Below, one piece after another: positions 34,467-43,985 of a stretch of DNA of 64,000 bases. A model generated the notes under the pieces. The model was given only the letters and a program-made list of their open reading frames with translations. It did no database searches and was not told the origin of the DNA. Made by a program: the position numbers and the translations under genes. Location: assembly GCF_000688295.1 (NCBI RefSeq), contig NZ_JHZF01000011.1, forward strand, positions 434,001 to 498,000, in the 5' to 3' direction. Positions within the stretch are counted from its first letter, which is position 1. Every line of letters starts with the position of its first letter. The stretch is from Pseudooceanicola nanhaiensis DSM 18065. Lineage in GTDB: Bacteria; Pseudomonadota; Alphaproteobacteria; Rhodobacterales; Rhodobacteraceae.

Positions 34467-34904
34467 ATGGACGCACAGACCGGAACCTGCCGCTGCGGCG
34501 CCGTGACCCTCACGGTGACGCAGCCGCCTTTCATGACCACCGCCTGCCATTGCACCGGCTGCCGGAAGATGTCCTCGAGCGCCTTCTCGCTGACCGCCAT
34601 GGTCCCGCAAGACGCTCTGGAGGTGGAAGGCGAGACCGTGCGGGGTGGCATCGGGGCGCCGCCGCTCGACCATCGTTTCTGCCCCAGGTGCCTGACATGG
34701 CTCTTCACCCGGATCGAGGGGCAGGAATTCGTCAACATCCGCCCGACCATGTTCGACGTCCCGGAATGGAGCCGCCCCTACATGGAAACGATGACCGCCG
34801 AGAAGCTGCCGTGGGCGCAGACCCCGGCCGAGCATGCCTTCCCCGGCTTCCCCGATCCCGACGCGTATCCCGCGCTGATCGCAGGTTTCGCCGCCCGGGG
34901 CTGA
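34467..34904 (+). CDS. GFA-family zinc protein
   Basis: 145-residue Mss4-like protein of the GFA (glutathione-dependent formaldehyde-activating-like) family. Seven cysteines lie in the family positions: C8, C10, C27, C29, C32, C72 and C75 ([25 protein letters not shown]), binding one or two zinc ions. Most GFA members have no proven substrate. It lies 11 bases after priA with GAAGGAGAG as ribosome site, so it is probably co-transcribed. Confidence 0.9.
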   Translation: MDAQTGTCRCGAVTLTVTQPPFMTTACHCTGCRKMSSSAFSLTAMVPQDALEVEGETVRGGIGAPPLDHRFCPRCLTWLFTRIEGQEFVNIRPTMFDVPEWSRPYMETMTAEKLPWAQTPAEHAFPGFPDPDAYPALIAGFAARG

Positions 34905-35132
34905 TCTGGAACCGGGGAGACATTCCCCCTTCCCAAGCGGCAGGTTCCGGTCTATCAGGCGGTCCATGATCACACGGACCGCCCTCAACGCCTCCATCCG
35001 ACGCCGACGCACCCGCGCCTGACGTCCCGTGATCCCGTGCGCCTGCCGCACCCCCGACAAAACCCTCCGCAACATTGACTTGGTCCCGAGCCTCATGCTC
35101 TGTCATGGCTCTTCCATATCCGAGGTATCCAC

Positions 35133-36305
35133 ATGATCCCCTCCGTCCTGCCGACCTATTCCCGCGCGCCGCTTCACTTCGTGAAGGGCGAAGGCTCCTG
35201 GCTGATCGAGGAGGACGGGCGCCGATTCCTCGACCTCGGGTCGGGCATCGCGGTGAACGTGCTGGGACATGCGAACCCGAAGCTGGTCGCGGCGCTGACC
35301 GAGCAGGCGAACAAGGTCTGGCACCTCTCGAACCTCTACGAGATCCCCGAGCAGAAGGCGCTGGCCGACAAGCTGGTCGAGAACACCTTCGCCGACACCG
35401 TCTTCTTCACCAACTCGGGCACCGAGGCCTGCGAGCTTGCCGTGAAGATGGCGCGGAAATACCATTACGAAGCGGGCGCCGACCGGACCGAGATCCTCAC
35501 CTTCCACGGGGCTTTCCACGGGCGCTCCTCGGCGGCCATCGCCGCGGTGAACACCGAGAAGATGGTGAAGGGTTTCGGGCCTCTCCTGCCGGGGTTCAAG
35601 CAGCTTCCCTTCGGCGATATCGAGGCGGTCCGCGCCGCGATGTCCGACAAGACCTGCGCGGTGATGATCGAGCCGGTGCAGGGCGAGGGCGGCATCAACG
35701 TGGCCACCGACGAGTTCCTGAAGACGCTGCGCGCCTTCTGCGACGAGACCGGCACGCTCCTGATCTTCGACGAGGTGCAATGCGGCGTGGCCCGGACGGG
35801 ACGGCTCTTTGCCCATGAATGGGCGGGCGTGACGCCCGACATCATGATGGTCGCCAAGGGCATCGGCGGGGGCTTCCCGCTGGGTGCCGTGCTGGCCACC
35901 GAGAAGGCCGCGGCAGGCATGACGGCCGGCACCCATGGCTCGACCTATGGCGGCAACCCGCTGGGCTGCGCCGTCGGGCTCGCGGTGATGGAGACGGTGA
36001 CCGATCCCGATTTCCTCGCGCAGGTGAACCGCAAGGCCTCGCTCTTCCGCCAGAAGCTCGAAGGGCTGGTCGCGACCCATCCCGGCGTCTTCGCCGAGGT
36101 CCGGGGCCAGGGTCTCATGCTCGGGCTCAAATGCGTCGCCCCGAACGCGGACGTGGTGAAGGCGGGCTACGAGGCCGAGGTCATCACGGTGCCGGCCGCG
36201 GACAACGTCATCCGCCTGCTGCCGCCGCTCACCATCACCGAGGACGAGATCGCCGAGGCGATCGCCCGGCTCGACCACGCGGCCATCGCCGTCGCGGCGG
36301 GCTGA
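35133..36305 (+). CDS. argD: Acetylornithine aminotransferase
   Basis: 390-residue class III PLP aminotransferase of arginine biosynthesis, converting N-acetylglutamate semialdehyde to N-acetylornithine. Features in order: [16 protein letters not shown] start ([28 protein letters not shown]), [17 protein letters not shown] (phosphate cup), [29 protein letters not shown] and the PLP lysine in [15 protein letters not shown]. The 228-base gap upstream holds TTGACT at 35075-35080 as a possible -35 element, without a clear -10. argF follows after 60 bases that contain an intrinsic terminator. Confidence 0.94.
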   Translation: MIPSVLPTYSRAPLHFVKGEGSWLIEEDGRRFLDLGSGIAVNVLGHANPKLVAALTEQANKVWHLSNLYEIPEQKALADKLVENTFADTVFFTNSGTEACELAVKMARKYHYEAGADRTEILTFHGAFHGRSSAAIAAVNTEKMVKGFGPLLPGFKQLPFGDIEAVRAAMSDKTCAVMIEPVQGEGGINVATDEFLKTLRAFCDETGTLLIFDEVQCGVARTGRLFAHEWAGVTPDIMMVAKGIGGGFPLGAVLATEKAAAGMTAGTHGSTYGGNPLGCAVGLAVMETVTDPDFLAQVNRKASLFRQKLEGLVATHPGVFAEVRGQGLMLGLKCVAPNADVVKAGYEAEVITVPAADNVIRLLPPLTITEDEIAEAIARLDHAAIAVAAG

Positions 36306-36324
36306 CAGCTCCTTCCCTGACACC

Positions 36325-36353
36325 GGCGCCGTCCCCCGGGCGGCGCCCTTTTT
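36325..36353 (+). terminator. Intrinsic terminator (possible attenuator) between argD and argF
   Basis: A roughly 10-bp stem (GGCGCCGTCC / GGGCGGCGCC, one G-T pair, loop CCC) is followed directly by C and five Ts. It lies 20 bases after the argD stop and only 12 bases before the argF ATG. Either it reduces read-through so that argF expression is attenuated, or argF has its own promoter within argD. No leader peptide is visible. Confidence 0.75.
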
Positions 36354-36365
36354 ACCGACAGACAG

Positions 36366-37292
36366 ATGAACCATTTCCTTGACATCCACACCACCGACGC
36401 CGCCGATCTGCGGCACATGATCGACCACGCCCAGGGCATGAAGCAGGCCCGCCTCGGCCGCCCGCGCGGCGCGCCCGACGACGAGCAGCCGCTCGCGGGC
36501 CACATGGTCGCGCTGATCTTCGAGAAGCCCTCGACCCGGACCCGCGTCTCCTTCGACGTGGGCGTGCGCCAGATGGGCGGCGAGACGATGGTGCTTTCGG
36601 GGCAGGACATGCAGCTGGGCCACGGCGAGACGATCGGCGACACGGCGCGGGTGCTGTCGCGCTATGTCGATCTGATCATGATCCGGACCTTCGACGAGAC
36701 GGTGCTCCAGGAGATGGCGGAATGCGCCAGCGTGCCGGTCATCAACGGGCTGACGGACCGCTCGCACCCCTGCCAGATCATGGCCGACATGATGACCTTC
36801 GAGGAGCGGCGGGGGCCGATCAAGGGCAAGAAGGTGGTCTGGGTCGGTGACGGCAACAACGTCTTCGCCTCCTTCCTGCACGCGGCCGAGCAGTTCGACT
36901 TCTCGCTGACATTCTCCGGCCCGCAGCAGCTCGACCCCGACCGGGATTACGTCGACCGGGCGCGCGAGAAGGGCGTCGACTTCACCATCCAGCGCGACCC
37001 CTGGCGGGCGGTCGAGGGCGCGGACCTGATCGTGGCGGACACCTGGGTCTCGATGCACGACGCGCAATCGACGCGGGAGCGGCGGCACAACCTGCTGCGC
37101 GCCTACCAGGTGAACGACGACCTGATGGCGGCGGCGGGGGACGAGGCGCTGTTCATGCACTGCCTGCCCGCGCATCGGGGCGAGGAGGTCACCTCCTCGG
37201 TCATGGACGGCCCGCAATCGGTGGTCTTCGACGAGGCCGAGAACCGGCTCCACGCCCAGAAGGCCATCATGCGCTGGTGCCTCGGGGTCTGA
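36366..37292 (+). CDS. argF: Ornithine carbamoyltransferase
   Basis: 308-residue enzyme forming citrulline from ornithine and carbamoyl phosphate. The carbamoyl-phosphate site STRTR is at residues 56-60 ([11 protein letters not shown]) and HPCQ is in [11 protein letters not shown]. The ornithine site HCLP is in [16 protein letters not shown], and DTWVSMHD (the SMG-like loop) is also present. The Shine-Dalgarno is poor (ACAGACAG) and an intrinsic terminator ends 12 bases before the start, so translation or transcription is likely limited. It is downstream of argD. Confidence 0.96.
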   Translation: MNHFLDIHTTDAADLRHMIDHAQGMKQARLGRPRGAPDDEQPLAGHMVALIFEKPSTRTRVSFDVGVRQMGGETMVLSGQDMQLGHGETIGDTARVLSRYVDLIMIRTFDETVLQEMAECASVPVINGLTDRSHPCQIMADMMTFEERRGPIKGKKVVWVGDGNNVFASFLHAAEQFDFSLTFSGPQQLDPDRDYVDRAREKGVDFTIQRDPWRAVEGADLIVADTWVSMHDAQSTRERRHNLLRAYQVNDDLMAAAGDEALFMHCLPAHRGEEVTSSVMDGPQSVVFDEAENRLHAQKAIMRWCLGV

Positions 37293-37334
37293 TCCGGCGG
37301 AGCGGCCCGCGGCGCGGGCCGCACTTGACGCCTT

Positions 37335-37358
37335 GCGATCCGGCCATGGCCGGATCGC
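37335..37358. repeat. 24-bp perfect palindrome downstream of argF
   Basis: Each half reads GCGATCCGGCCA, and the 24 bases are a perfect palindrome. It lies in the 174-base gap between the convergent argF and hrpB genes, 43 bases after the argF stop. It may act as a bidirectional transcript-end hairpin. The GCGATCCG motif also occurs in the family 2 repeats, so it could be a diverged relative. Nothing else is seen in the gap. Confidence 0.45.
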
Positions 37359-37466
37359 GCGGGGGCCCTGGCGCAGAGGCGGTGGTGGCGGGACGGGCCC
37401 GGCCGGACGGGGTCGCGCGTGCCGGCGCGCAGGGCGCAGCCTGGCGCTTCGCCCCCTGCGGCCCCT

Positions 37467-39911
37467 CTACCGTCGCGGTTTCGCCCTGAGCGTCGGATCG
37501 GCCTGCGTCGGATCCTCGGGCCAGGGGTGCCTGGGGTAGCGTCCGCGCATGTCCTTCCGGACATCGGCGTAGGAGCTCGCCCAGAATCCGGGCAGGTCCA
37601 TCGTGACCTGCACCGGCCGCCCCGCCGGGGAGAGGAGCGAGACGCGCAGCGGCTGGCCGGCGACGCTCGGGTGGGTGGTCTGGCCGAAGAGTTCCTGCAG
37701 CCGCAGTTCGATCGCGGGGACCTCGCCGGAATAATCGATGGGGATCTCGCGCCCAAGAGGCGTCGTGAACCGCGCCGGCACGGCCCGGTCGAGCGCCTGC
37801 TGCCGGTCCCAGTCGAGCATGCCGCGCAGCGCGGGCATCAGATCGAAGCTCTTCCATTGCGCGACCGTCTTCACGCCGGTGAGGTGCGGGAGCAGCCAGT
37901 CCTCGAGGGTCGCCATCAGCGCGTCCTCCGACATGTCGGGCAGGGCGAGCCCGCCCGCGCGGGCGAGAGCGACCCGGGCGCGGAACAGCCGCGCGGCCTC
38001 CTGCTGGGGCAGGCCCAGTTCGCGCACGCCCTCGAGCATGGCGCGGGCCACGGCCTGCGCCGGGGCGTCCGTCCAGCTGCGGTCGTCGAGCGCGATGGCC
38101 CCGAAGCGCTCCTGCCGCCGGGCCACGACGCGGCGCTCGCGGCGGGACCATTCGCAGATGTCCACCCAGGCGATCTGGTCCGGAAACAGCCCCCGCAGCG
38201 CGCTTTCGCTGATCGCCGCGGCCTGGCGGACCCTGGCCTCGCGCGGGTCGCCGTCGAGGTCGGTGGCGACGATCAGCCGGGCCGAGGCGAGCGGGTCGCC
38301 CGCGTCGATCACCGCGCCCTTGCCGCCCGAGAGCAGGAAGCGCGGCGCCTCGCCGGGGCGGCGCAGGCCGATGCGGTCGGGGTAGGCGAGGGCGGCGAGC
38401 TCCGCGGTGCCGAGGCCCTGCGCCGGGCCGGCGCTGGCGCGGAGGCGTTTCGCCTCCTGCTTCACGCGTTCCAGCGTGGCGCGGTGCACCGCGAATCCGC
38501 GGTCGCGCTGGAAGCGGGCGGGGTCCCGGGCGGCCTCGACGCGGAGCGTGAGGTCCCGGGGCGCTTCGCGCGGGAGGATGTCGCGCTCGGCCATGAGGGC
38601 CGCCAGCAGGGCGGCGTCGGGACCGCCGAGCTGGAGCATGTGGGCGAGGCGGGGGTGGAGCGGAAGCGCCGCCAGGGCCCGGCCATGGTCGGTGATGAGA
38701 CCGCCCGCGTCGAGCGCGCCCAGCATGTGCAGCAGCGCCTGCGCCTCGGCATAGGCGCCGGGGTTCGGCTGGGTGAGAAAGGGCATCGCCGCGGGTTCGG
38801 CGCCCCAGAGCGCGAGGTCGAGGGCGAGGGGCGCGAGGTCCTCGGCCTCGATCCCCGCGGGCGGGAAGGCGGCGAGCGCGCCCTCCTCGCCGCGGGTCCA
38901 GAGGCGGTAGCAGGTGCCCTCCGCCACGCGCCCCGCGCGGCCGCGGCGCTGCTCGGCCTCGGCGCGGGTGACGCGCTCGGTGACGAGCCGCGCCATGCCG
39001 GAGCCGGGATCGAAGCGGGCGCGGCGGGCGAGGCCCGCATCGACCACGACGCGGATGTCCTCGATGGTGAGCGAGGTTTCCGCGATGGAGGTGGCAAGGA
39101 CGATCTTGCGGCCCGCGGTCTCGGTACGGATCGCGGCGCGCTGCGCGGCGAAATCCATCGCGCCGAAGAGGGGGCGGATGTGGTGGTCCCCGGGCAGGCG
39201 GTCCCTGAGGAGGGCCTCGGTGCGCCGGATCTCGCCCTCGCCGGGAAGGAAGACGAGGATCCCGCCCGTGGTTTCGCCCGCGGCCTGAAGGACGAGATCG
39301 GCGAGGGCGGGTTCCATGCGCGCGCCGCGCCCGAGGGGGCGGTCGAGCCAGCGGGTCTCGACCGGGAACATGCGGCCTTCGGAGGTGACGAGCGGCGCGT
39401 CCATCAGGGCGGCCACCGGGCCCGCGTCGAGCGTTGCGGACATGGCGAGGAGGAGGAGGTCCTCGCGCAGTGCACCGGCGATCTCGAGGCAGAGGGCGAG
39501 GCCGAGATCGGCGTTCAGCGAGCGTTCGTGGAACTCGTCGAAGATCACCGCGCCGATGCCCGTGAGCTCCGGGTCGGACTGGATCATGCGGGTCAGGATG
39601 CCCTCGGTGACGACCTCGATGCGGGTCGCCCCGGAGACCTTCGCCTCGCCGCGAATGCGGTAGCCGACGGTCTCTCCGGGCGCCTCGCCCAGCGTCTCGG
39701 CCATCCGCGCGGCGGCGGCGCGGGCGGCGAGGCGGCGCGGCTCCAGCATCAGGATGCGGCCGCGGGCGAGCCCCGCCTCGAGCATCGCCAGGGGCACCTT
39801 CGTCGTCTTGCCGGCGCCGGGCGGGGCCTGCAGCACCGCGCGGCCCCGGTCCCGCAGGGCCGCGATCAGGGCGGGGAGGGCATCGTCGATGGGCAGGCGG
39901 GGCGTCGTCAT
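37467..39911 (-). CDS. hrpB: ATP-dependent RNA helicase HrpB
   Basis: 814-residue DEAH-box helicase. Motif I is APPGAGKTTKV and Ia is LEPRRLAARAAAARMAE. Motif II is FDEFHER (DEFH, characteristic of HrpB), III is SATLD, V is TSIAETSLTIEDIRVVVD, and VI is QRRGRAGR. A ratchet/winged-helix region and the HrpB-specific C-terminal domain (DLMPALRGMLDWDRQQALDRAVPARFTTPLGREIPIDYSGEVPAIELRLQELFG) complete the usual length. HrpB is a bacterial helicase of poorly defined role in RNA metabolism. The start at 39911 is the last ATG before the conserved N-terminus. Confidence 0.95.
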   Translation of the reverse strand: MTTPRLPIDDALPALIAALRDRGRAVLQAPPGAGKTTKVPLAMLEAGLARGRILMLEPRRLAARAAAARMAETLGEAPGETVGYRIRGEAKVSGATRIEVVTEGILTRMIQSDPELTGIGAVIFDEFHERSLNADLGLALCLEIAGALREDLLLLAMSATLDAGPVAALMDAPLVTSEGRMFPVETRWLDRPLGRGARMEPALADLVLQAAGETTGGILVFLPGEGEIRRTEALLRDRLPGDHHIRPLFGAMDFAAQRAAIRTETAGRKIVLATSIAETSLTIEDIRVVVDAGLARRARFDPGSGMARLVTERVTRAEAEQRRGRAGRVAEGTCYRLWTRGEEGALAAFPPAGIEAEDLAPLALDLALWGAEPAAMPFLTQPNPGAYAEAQALLHMLGALDAGGLITDHGRALAALPLHPRLAHMLQLGGPDAALLAALMAERDILPREAPRDLTLRVEAARDPARFQRDRGFAVHRATLERVKQEAKRLRASAGPAQGLGTAELAALAYPDRIGLRRPGEAPRFLLSGGKGAVIDAGDPLASARLIVATDLDGDPREARVRQAAAISESALRGLFPDQIAWVDICEWSRRERRVVARRQERFGAIALDDRSWTDAPAQAVARAMLEGVRELGLPQQEAARLFRARVALARAGGLALPDMSEDALMATLEDWLLPHLTGVKTVAQWKSFDLMPALRGMLDWDRQQALDRAVPARFTTPLGREIPIDYSGEVPAIELRLQELFGQTTHPSVAGQPLRVSLLSPAGRPVQVTMDLPGFWASSYADVRKDMRGRYPRHPWPEDPTQADPTLRAKPRR

Positions 39912-40010
39912 GGGGCGGTTTATGGGGCAGGGCGGGCGCGGCGTCCATGCGGCTCTGGACTTGGGGGCCGGGGGCAGGCATTCAGGCCCCTGCAGCAGAC
40001 CGGGGGTGGC

Positions 40011-40988
40011 ATGGATATCGCGCAACTGGCCGAGAAGGTGATCGCGGGCGACCGTCGGGCGCTGGCGCGCGCCGTGACATTGGTGGAGAGCCGGCGGGCG
40101 GACCATCGCGCGATGACCGCCGAGCTGATGGAGCGGCTTCGGGGCGCCGGGCGCGAGGCGGTGCGGATCGGGCTCTCGGGCACGCCGGGCGTGGGCAAGT
40201 CGACCTTCATCGAGAGCTTCGGGATGATGCTGACGGGGCAGGGGCTGCGCGTCGCAGTGCTGGCGGTGGACCCTTCCTCGGCGCGCTCGGGCGGTTCGAT
40301 CCTGGGCGACAAGACGCGGATGGAGCGGCTCTCGCGCGATCCGAAGGCCTTCATCCGTCCGTCTCCGGCGCAATCGCAGCTCGGGGGCGTTGCGCGGCGC
40401 TCGCGCGAGGCGGTGGCGCTCTGCGAGGCCGCCGGGTTCGACGTCGTGCTGGTGGAGACCGTGGGCGTCGGGCAGTCCGAGACCGTGGTGGCCGAGATGA
40501 CCGACCTCTTCGTCCTGCTGCTGGCGCCCGCGGGCGGGGACGAGCTGCAGGGGGTGAAGCGCGGGATCATGGAGATGGCCGACCTGATCCTCGTCAACAA
40601 GGCCGATGGCGCGCTGAGGGAGACCGCCACGCGGACCCGCGCCGATTACGCGGGGGCGCTGCGGCTGCTGCGCAAGCGGCCGCAGGACCCGGAGGGCTTC
40701 CCGAAGGCGATGACGGTCTCGGCGGTGGAGGAGGCGGGCCTGCCGGAGGCCTGGGAGACCATGACGGAGCTGGTCGGCTGGCGCCGGGCGCAGGGTCATT
40801 TCGCGCGCAACCGGGCCGACCAGGCGCGCTACTGGTTCCGCGAGGAGGTCCGCCACGGGCTGCTCGCCCGGTTGGACGAGCCCGATGCGAAGGCCCGGAT
40901 GGCGGCGCTGGCGGACCGGGTGGCGCAGGGCGAGGCGGCCCCCGCCGCCGCCGCGCAGGAGATGCTGGAGAGCCTCGGGAAGGGATGA
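40011..40988 (+). CDS. meaB: Methylmalonyl-CoA mutase-associated GTPase MeaB
   Basis: 325-residue G3E-family GTPase that guards B12 loading and protects methylmalonyl-CoA (or ethylmalonyl-CoA) mutase. Walker A is GTPGVGKS at residues 57-64. VDPSSARSGGSILGDKTRM and FIRPSPAQSQLGG are the MeaB switch segments. VETVGVGQSE and NKAD (guanine specificity) follow. The mutase itself is not in the window. In this bacterial group MeaB serves propionyl-CoA and ethylmalonyl-CoA metabolism, which gives a loose link to the ScfR regulator at 61.9-63.3 kb. Confidence 0.94.
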   Translation: MDIAQLAEKVIAGDRRALARAVTLVESRRADHRAMTAELMERLRGAGREAVRIGLSGTPGVGKSTFIESFGMMLTGQGLRVAVLAVDPSSARSGGSILGDKTRMERLSRDPKAFIRPSPAQSQLGGVARRSREAVALCEAAGFDVVLVETVGVGQSETVVAEMTDLFVLLLAPAGGDELQGVKRGIMEMADLILVNKADGALRETATRTRADYAGALRLLRKRPQDPEGFPKAMTVSAVEEAGLPEAWETMTELVGWRRAQGHFARNRADQARYWFREEVRHGLLARLDEPDAKARMAALADRVAQGEAAPAAAAQEMLESLGKG

Positions 40989-41100
40989 GGCGCGCAGCCC
41001 GCCGGCCGGGTCCCGTGCCGGTCCGACGTCCGGCCCGCGGGCCGTGGTGCGGGGGGTGCGTCCGGGAAAGGTTTGCGCCGGGCGAAGCCCGTCGCGCCGG

Positions 41101-41169
41101 AGGGGGGCTGTCTGCCCCCCTCTTGGCCTGCGGCCAATTCACCCCCCGAGGATACATGGACCAGAGGAA
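41101..41169 (-). repeat. Dispersed intergenic repeat, family 1 copy B
   Basis: In minus orientation the core begins TTCCTCTGGTCCATGTATCC at 41169 and continues CTCGGGGGG. It is followed by hairpin TTGGCC/GGCCAA (41123-41137) and hairpin AGGGGGGC/GCCCCCCT (41101-41121). Located between meaB and the YmdB-like gene. Core and hairpin order match copy C at 44713 almost base for base. Confidence 0.78.
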
Positions 41170-41246
41170 GGTGGGCGAAGCCCGGCCCGCGCGCGGCCTG
41201 CCCGGCGGTCCCTGATCCGGCGCGAGACCCCTTGCCCCCGCCGCCC

Positions 41247-41264
41247 GCCGGGTTCATACCCGGC
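41247..41264 (+). promoter_or_regulatory. Hairpin abutting the start codon of the YmdB-like gene
   Basis: A perfect 7-bp stem GCCGGGT/ACCCGGC with loop TCAT ends 2 bases before the ATG at 41267, where a Shine-Dalgarno would normally lie. None is visible. The mRNA may be leaderless or the stem may limit translation. Confidence 0.4.
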
Positions 41265-41266
41265 CC

Positions 41267-42082
41267 ATGCGCATACTCTTCCTCGGAGACGTCATGGGCC
41301 GCGCCGGGCGCGCCGCCGTGGCAGAGACCCTTCCCCGGCTGCGCCGGGACTGGCGGCTCGATTTCGTCGTGGTCAACGGCGAGAATGCCTCGAACGGGGC
41401 GGGGCTGACGGGCGATCACGCGAAGCTCATCCTCGAGGCGGGCGCCGACGTGGTGACCCTGGGCGATCATGCCTTCGACCAGAAGGACATGCTCCAGTTC
41501 ATCGAGACCGAGCCCCGGGTGATCCGGCCCGTCAACTTCGCCAAGGGCGCGCCGGGCCGCGGGCACGGCGTCTTCCCGGCGACGCAGGGGCGCAAGGTGC
41601 TGGTGACCCAGGTGCTGGGACAGGTCTTCATGAAGCGCGCCTTCGAGGATCCGTTCAGCCAGATCGAGGGCGTGCTGAAGGCGCATCCCCCCGGCGGCAT
41701 GGTGCAGGCGAGCCTCGTCGACGTGCATTGCGAGGCGACCTCGGAGAAGATGGCGCTCGGGCATTGGTGCGACGGGCGGGCCTCGATGGTGGTGGGCACG
41801 CATACCCATGTGCCGACGGGCGACGCGATGATCTTGCCCAAGGGCACCGCCTACCTGACCGATGCGGGGATGTGCGGCGATTACGACAGCGTCATCGGCA
41901 TGGACAAGGAAGAGCCGATGCGGCGCTTCGTGACCGGGATGACGAGGGGGCGCTTCAGCCCGGCGGCGGGCGAGGCGACGCTCTCGGGCCTCTATGTCGA
42001 GACCGACGACCGCACCGGCAAGGCGACGCGGGTCGAGATGGTGCGCCAGGGCGGGCGGCTGACGCAGGCCGGCCCGGCCTGA
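41267..42082 (+). CDS. YmdB/TIGR00282-family metallophosphoesterase
   Basis: 271-residue calcineurin-like phosphoesterase. Metal ligands are visible in order: D8 (LFLGDVMGRAGR), NGENASNGAGLT, LGDHAFDQKD, DVHCEATSEK and GTHTHVPTGD. This is the complete binuclear iron set of the YmdB family, whose Bacillus member hydrolyses cyclic nucleotides and affects RNA decay and biofilm formation. It is cytoplasmic, and the length is normal. There is no Shine-Dalgarno, and a hairpin sits immediately before the ATG, but the N-terminus matches the family so the start is secure. Confidence 0.92.
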   Translation: MRILFLGDVMGRAGRAAVAETLPRLRRDWRLDFVVVNGENASNGAGLTGDHAKLILEAGADVVTLGDHAFDQKDMLQFIETEPRVIRPVNFAKGAPGRGHGVFPATQGRKVLVTQVLGQVFMKRAFEDPFSQIEGVLKAHPPGGMVQASLVDVHCEATSEKMALGHWCDGRASMVVGTHTHVPTGDAMILPKGTAYLTDAGMCGDYDSVIGMDKEEPMRRFVTGMTRGRFSPAAGEATLSGLYVETDDRTGKATRVEMVRQGGRLTQAGPA

Positions 42083-42206
42083 GCCGCGCGGGGCGGCGGC
42101 CGCGGTTCGGCAGGCCGGCGGACCGCATGAAGGCCGCGCCGCGCTTGCCCCGTCGCGGCCGCTTCGGATAAATGGCCCGACGCAGAGGCAGGGACCGACG
42201 GCACAG

Positions 42207-43985
42207 ATGCAATTCCTGGACATCCCCCAGACCGGTCAGGCGCTGCTCGCGCTGGCCGTCGTGGTGATCATGTTCCTCATGTTCATCCGCGAGATCTATC
42301 CCACCGAGGTGGTCGCGATCGGCGGCGCCTGCCTGATGATGCTGCTGGGTCTTCTGCCCTACGACCGCGCGCTCGAGGTGCTGTCGAACCCGGCGCCCTG
42401 GACCATCGCGGCGATGTTCATCGTGATGGGGGCCCTGGTGCGCACCGGGGCGCTCGAGACCTTCACCAAGACCGCCGAGAAACGCGCGGTCGACAGCCCG
42501 AAGACCGCCATCGTCGCGCTGCTGGCCTTCGTGGTGGTCTGCTCGGCCTTCGTGAACAACACGCCGGTCGTGGTGGTGATGATCCCGGTCTTCGTGCAGA
42601 TCTCGCGCCGGCTAGGGGTGGCCGCCTCGAAACTGCTGATCCCGCTCAGCTACGGGGCGATCATGGGCGGCACGCTGACCCTGATCGGCACCTCGACGAA
42701 CCTGCTGGTCGACGGGGTCGCCCGGGCCGGCGGGATCGAGCCGTTCACGATCTTCGAGGTCACGCCGCTCGGCATCGTGGTGGTCGCCTGGGGGATGCTC
42801 TACCTCGCCGTCGTCGGGCGCTGGCTGCTGCCCGAACGGGCGAGCATGGCGAACCTGTTGTCGGACCGCTCGCGGATGAAGTTCTTCACCGAGGCGGTGA
42901 TCCCGCCCGAGTCGAACCTGATCGGGCGCGAGGTCACCGGCGTCCAGCTCTTCAAGCGCGAGGGCGTGCGGCTGATCGACGTGGTCCGCGGCGACGTCTC
43001 GCTCCGGCGCAACCTGAAGGGGGTCGAGCTGCAGGTCGGCGACCGGGTCGTGCTGAGGACCCAGATGACGGAACTCCTGTCGCTGCAGCGGGACAAGAGC
43101 CTCAAGCGGGTCGACCAGATCTCGGCGGTCGAGACGACGACGGTCGAGGTCCTGATCTCGCCCGACTGCAAGATGGTGGGCCGGTCGCTGGGCTCCATGC
43201 GGCTCAGGCGGCGTTACGGGGTCTATCCGCTGGCGGTGCACCGGCGGAACCAGAACATCGGGCGTCAGCTCGACGACCTGGTCGTGCGGGTCGGCGACAC
43301 GCTGCTGCTCGAGGGCGCGCCCGAGGACATCCGTCGCCTCGCGGCCGAGATGAACCTCGTCGACGTCTCGCAGCCGCAGGCGCGGGCCTTCCGCCGGGAT
43401 CACGCGCCGATCGCCGTGGTCGCGCTCTTCGGGGTGGTGATCCTCGCCGCGTTCGGGGTGGCGCCGATCCTGCTGCTCTCGGGCTTCGCGGTGGCCGTGG
43501 TCCTGCTGACCCGCTGCATCGACAGCGACGAGGCCTTCGCGCAGGTCGACCTCAGCCTCCTGGCGCTGATTTTCTCGATGCTCGCCGTCGGCGCGGCGCT
43601 CGAGGAATCGGGCGCGGTGGCGCTGATCGTCGACGCGGTGACGCCCTGGCTGATGGGGCTGCCGGGCTTCTTCGTGATCTGGGCGATCTACCTGCTGACC
43701 TCGATCCTGACCGAGCTGGTGTCGAACAATGCCGTCGCCGTGGTGGTGACGCCGATCGCCATCGGCCTCGGCGCCGCCATGGGGGTCGATCCGCGGCCGC
43801 TCGTGGTCGCGGTCATGGTCGCGGCCTCGGCAAGCTTCGCGACCCCGATCGGCTACCAGACCAACATGCTGGTCTACGGCCCGGGGGGCTACAAGTTCAC
43901 CGACTTCCTGCGCGTCGGCATCCCGCTGAACTTGACCACCGGGCTCATCGCCTCGGCGGTCATCCCGCTGATCTGGCCGCTGTGA
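42207..43985 (+). CDS. SLC13-family permease with RCK_C domains (first of three)
   Basis: 592-residue transporter of the SLC13/anion-permease class. The N-terminal membrane half carries FVNNTPVVVVMIPVF and GGTLTLIGTSTNLLVDG, the sodium/substrate clamshell motifs. Two cytoplasmic RCK_C (TrkA-C) domains are inserted at about 210-290 and 305-390 (GREVTGVQLFKREGVRLIDVVRGD; MVGRSLGSMRLRRRYGVYPLAVHR). The second half (LTELVSNNAVAVVVTPIAIGLG...SASFATPIGYQTNMLVYGPGGY) repeats the motif. Substrates in the class include sulfate and dicarboxylates, undetermined here. It overlaps the methyltransferase by ATGA. A close paralogue lies convergently at 44781-46574. Confidence 0.92.
   Translation: MQFLDIPQTGQALLALAVVVIMFLMFIREIYPTEVVAIGGACLMMLLGLLPYDRALEVLSNPAPWTIAAMFIVMGALVRTGALETFTKTAEKRAVDSPKTAIVALLAFVVVCSAFVNNTPVVVVMIPVFVQISRRLGVAASKLLIPLSYGAIMGGTLTLIGTSTNLLVDGVARAGGIEPFTIFEVTPLGIVVVAWGMLYLAVVGRWLLPERASMANLLSDRSRMKFFTEAVIPPESNLIGREVTGVQLFKREGVRLIDVVRGDVSLRRNLKGVELQVGDRVVLRTQMTELLSLQRDKSLKRVDQISAVETTTVEVLISPDCKMVGRSLGSMRLRRRYGVYPLAVHRRNQNIGRQLDDLVVRVGDTLLLEGAPEDIRRLAAEMNLVDVSQPQARAFRRDHAPIAVVALFGVVILAAFGVAPILLLSGFAVAVVLLTRCIDSDEAFAQVDLSLLALIFSMLAVGAALEESGAVALIVDAVTPWLMGLPGFFVIWAIYLLTSILTELVSNNAVAVVVTPIAIGLGAAMGVDPRPLVVAVMVAASASFATPIGYQTNMLVYGPGGYKFTDFLRVGIPLNLTTGLIASAVIPLIWPL

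Noticed and set aside
37277-37489. Possible small gene after argF (70 codons)
   Set aside because: It starts inside argF, spans a 24-bp palindrome, has no ribosome site and has only composition-biased residues.
37419-40988. Plus-strand 1189-codon frame ending with MeaB
   Set aside because: Only its last 325 residues form a protein family (MeaB). The rest is the antisense of hrpB, so the gene is started at 40011.
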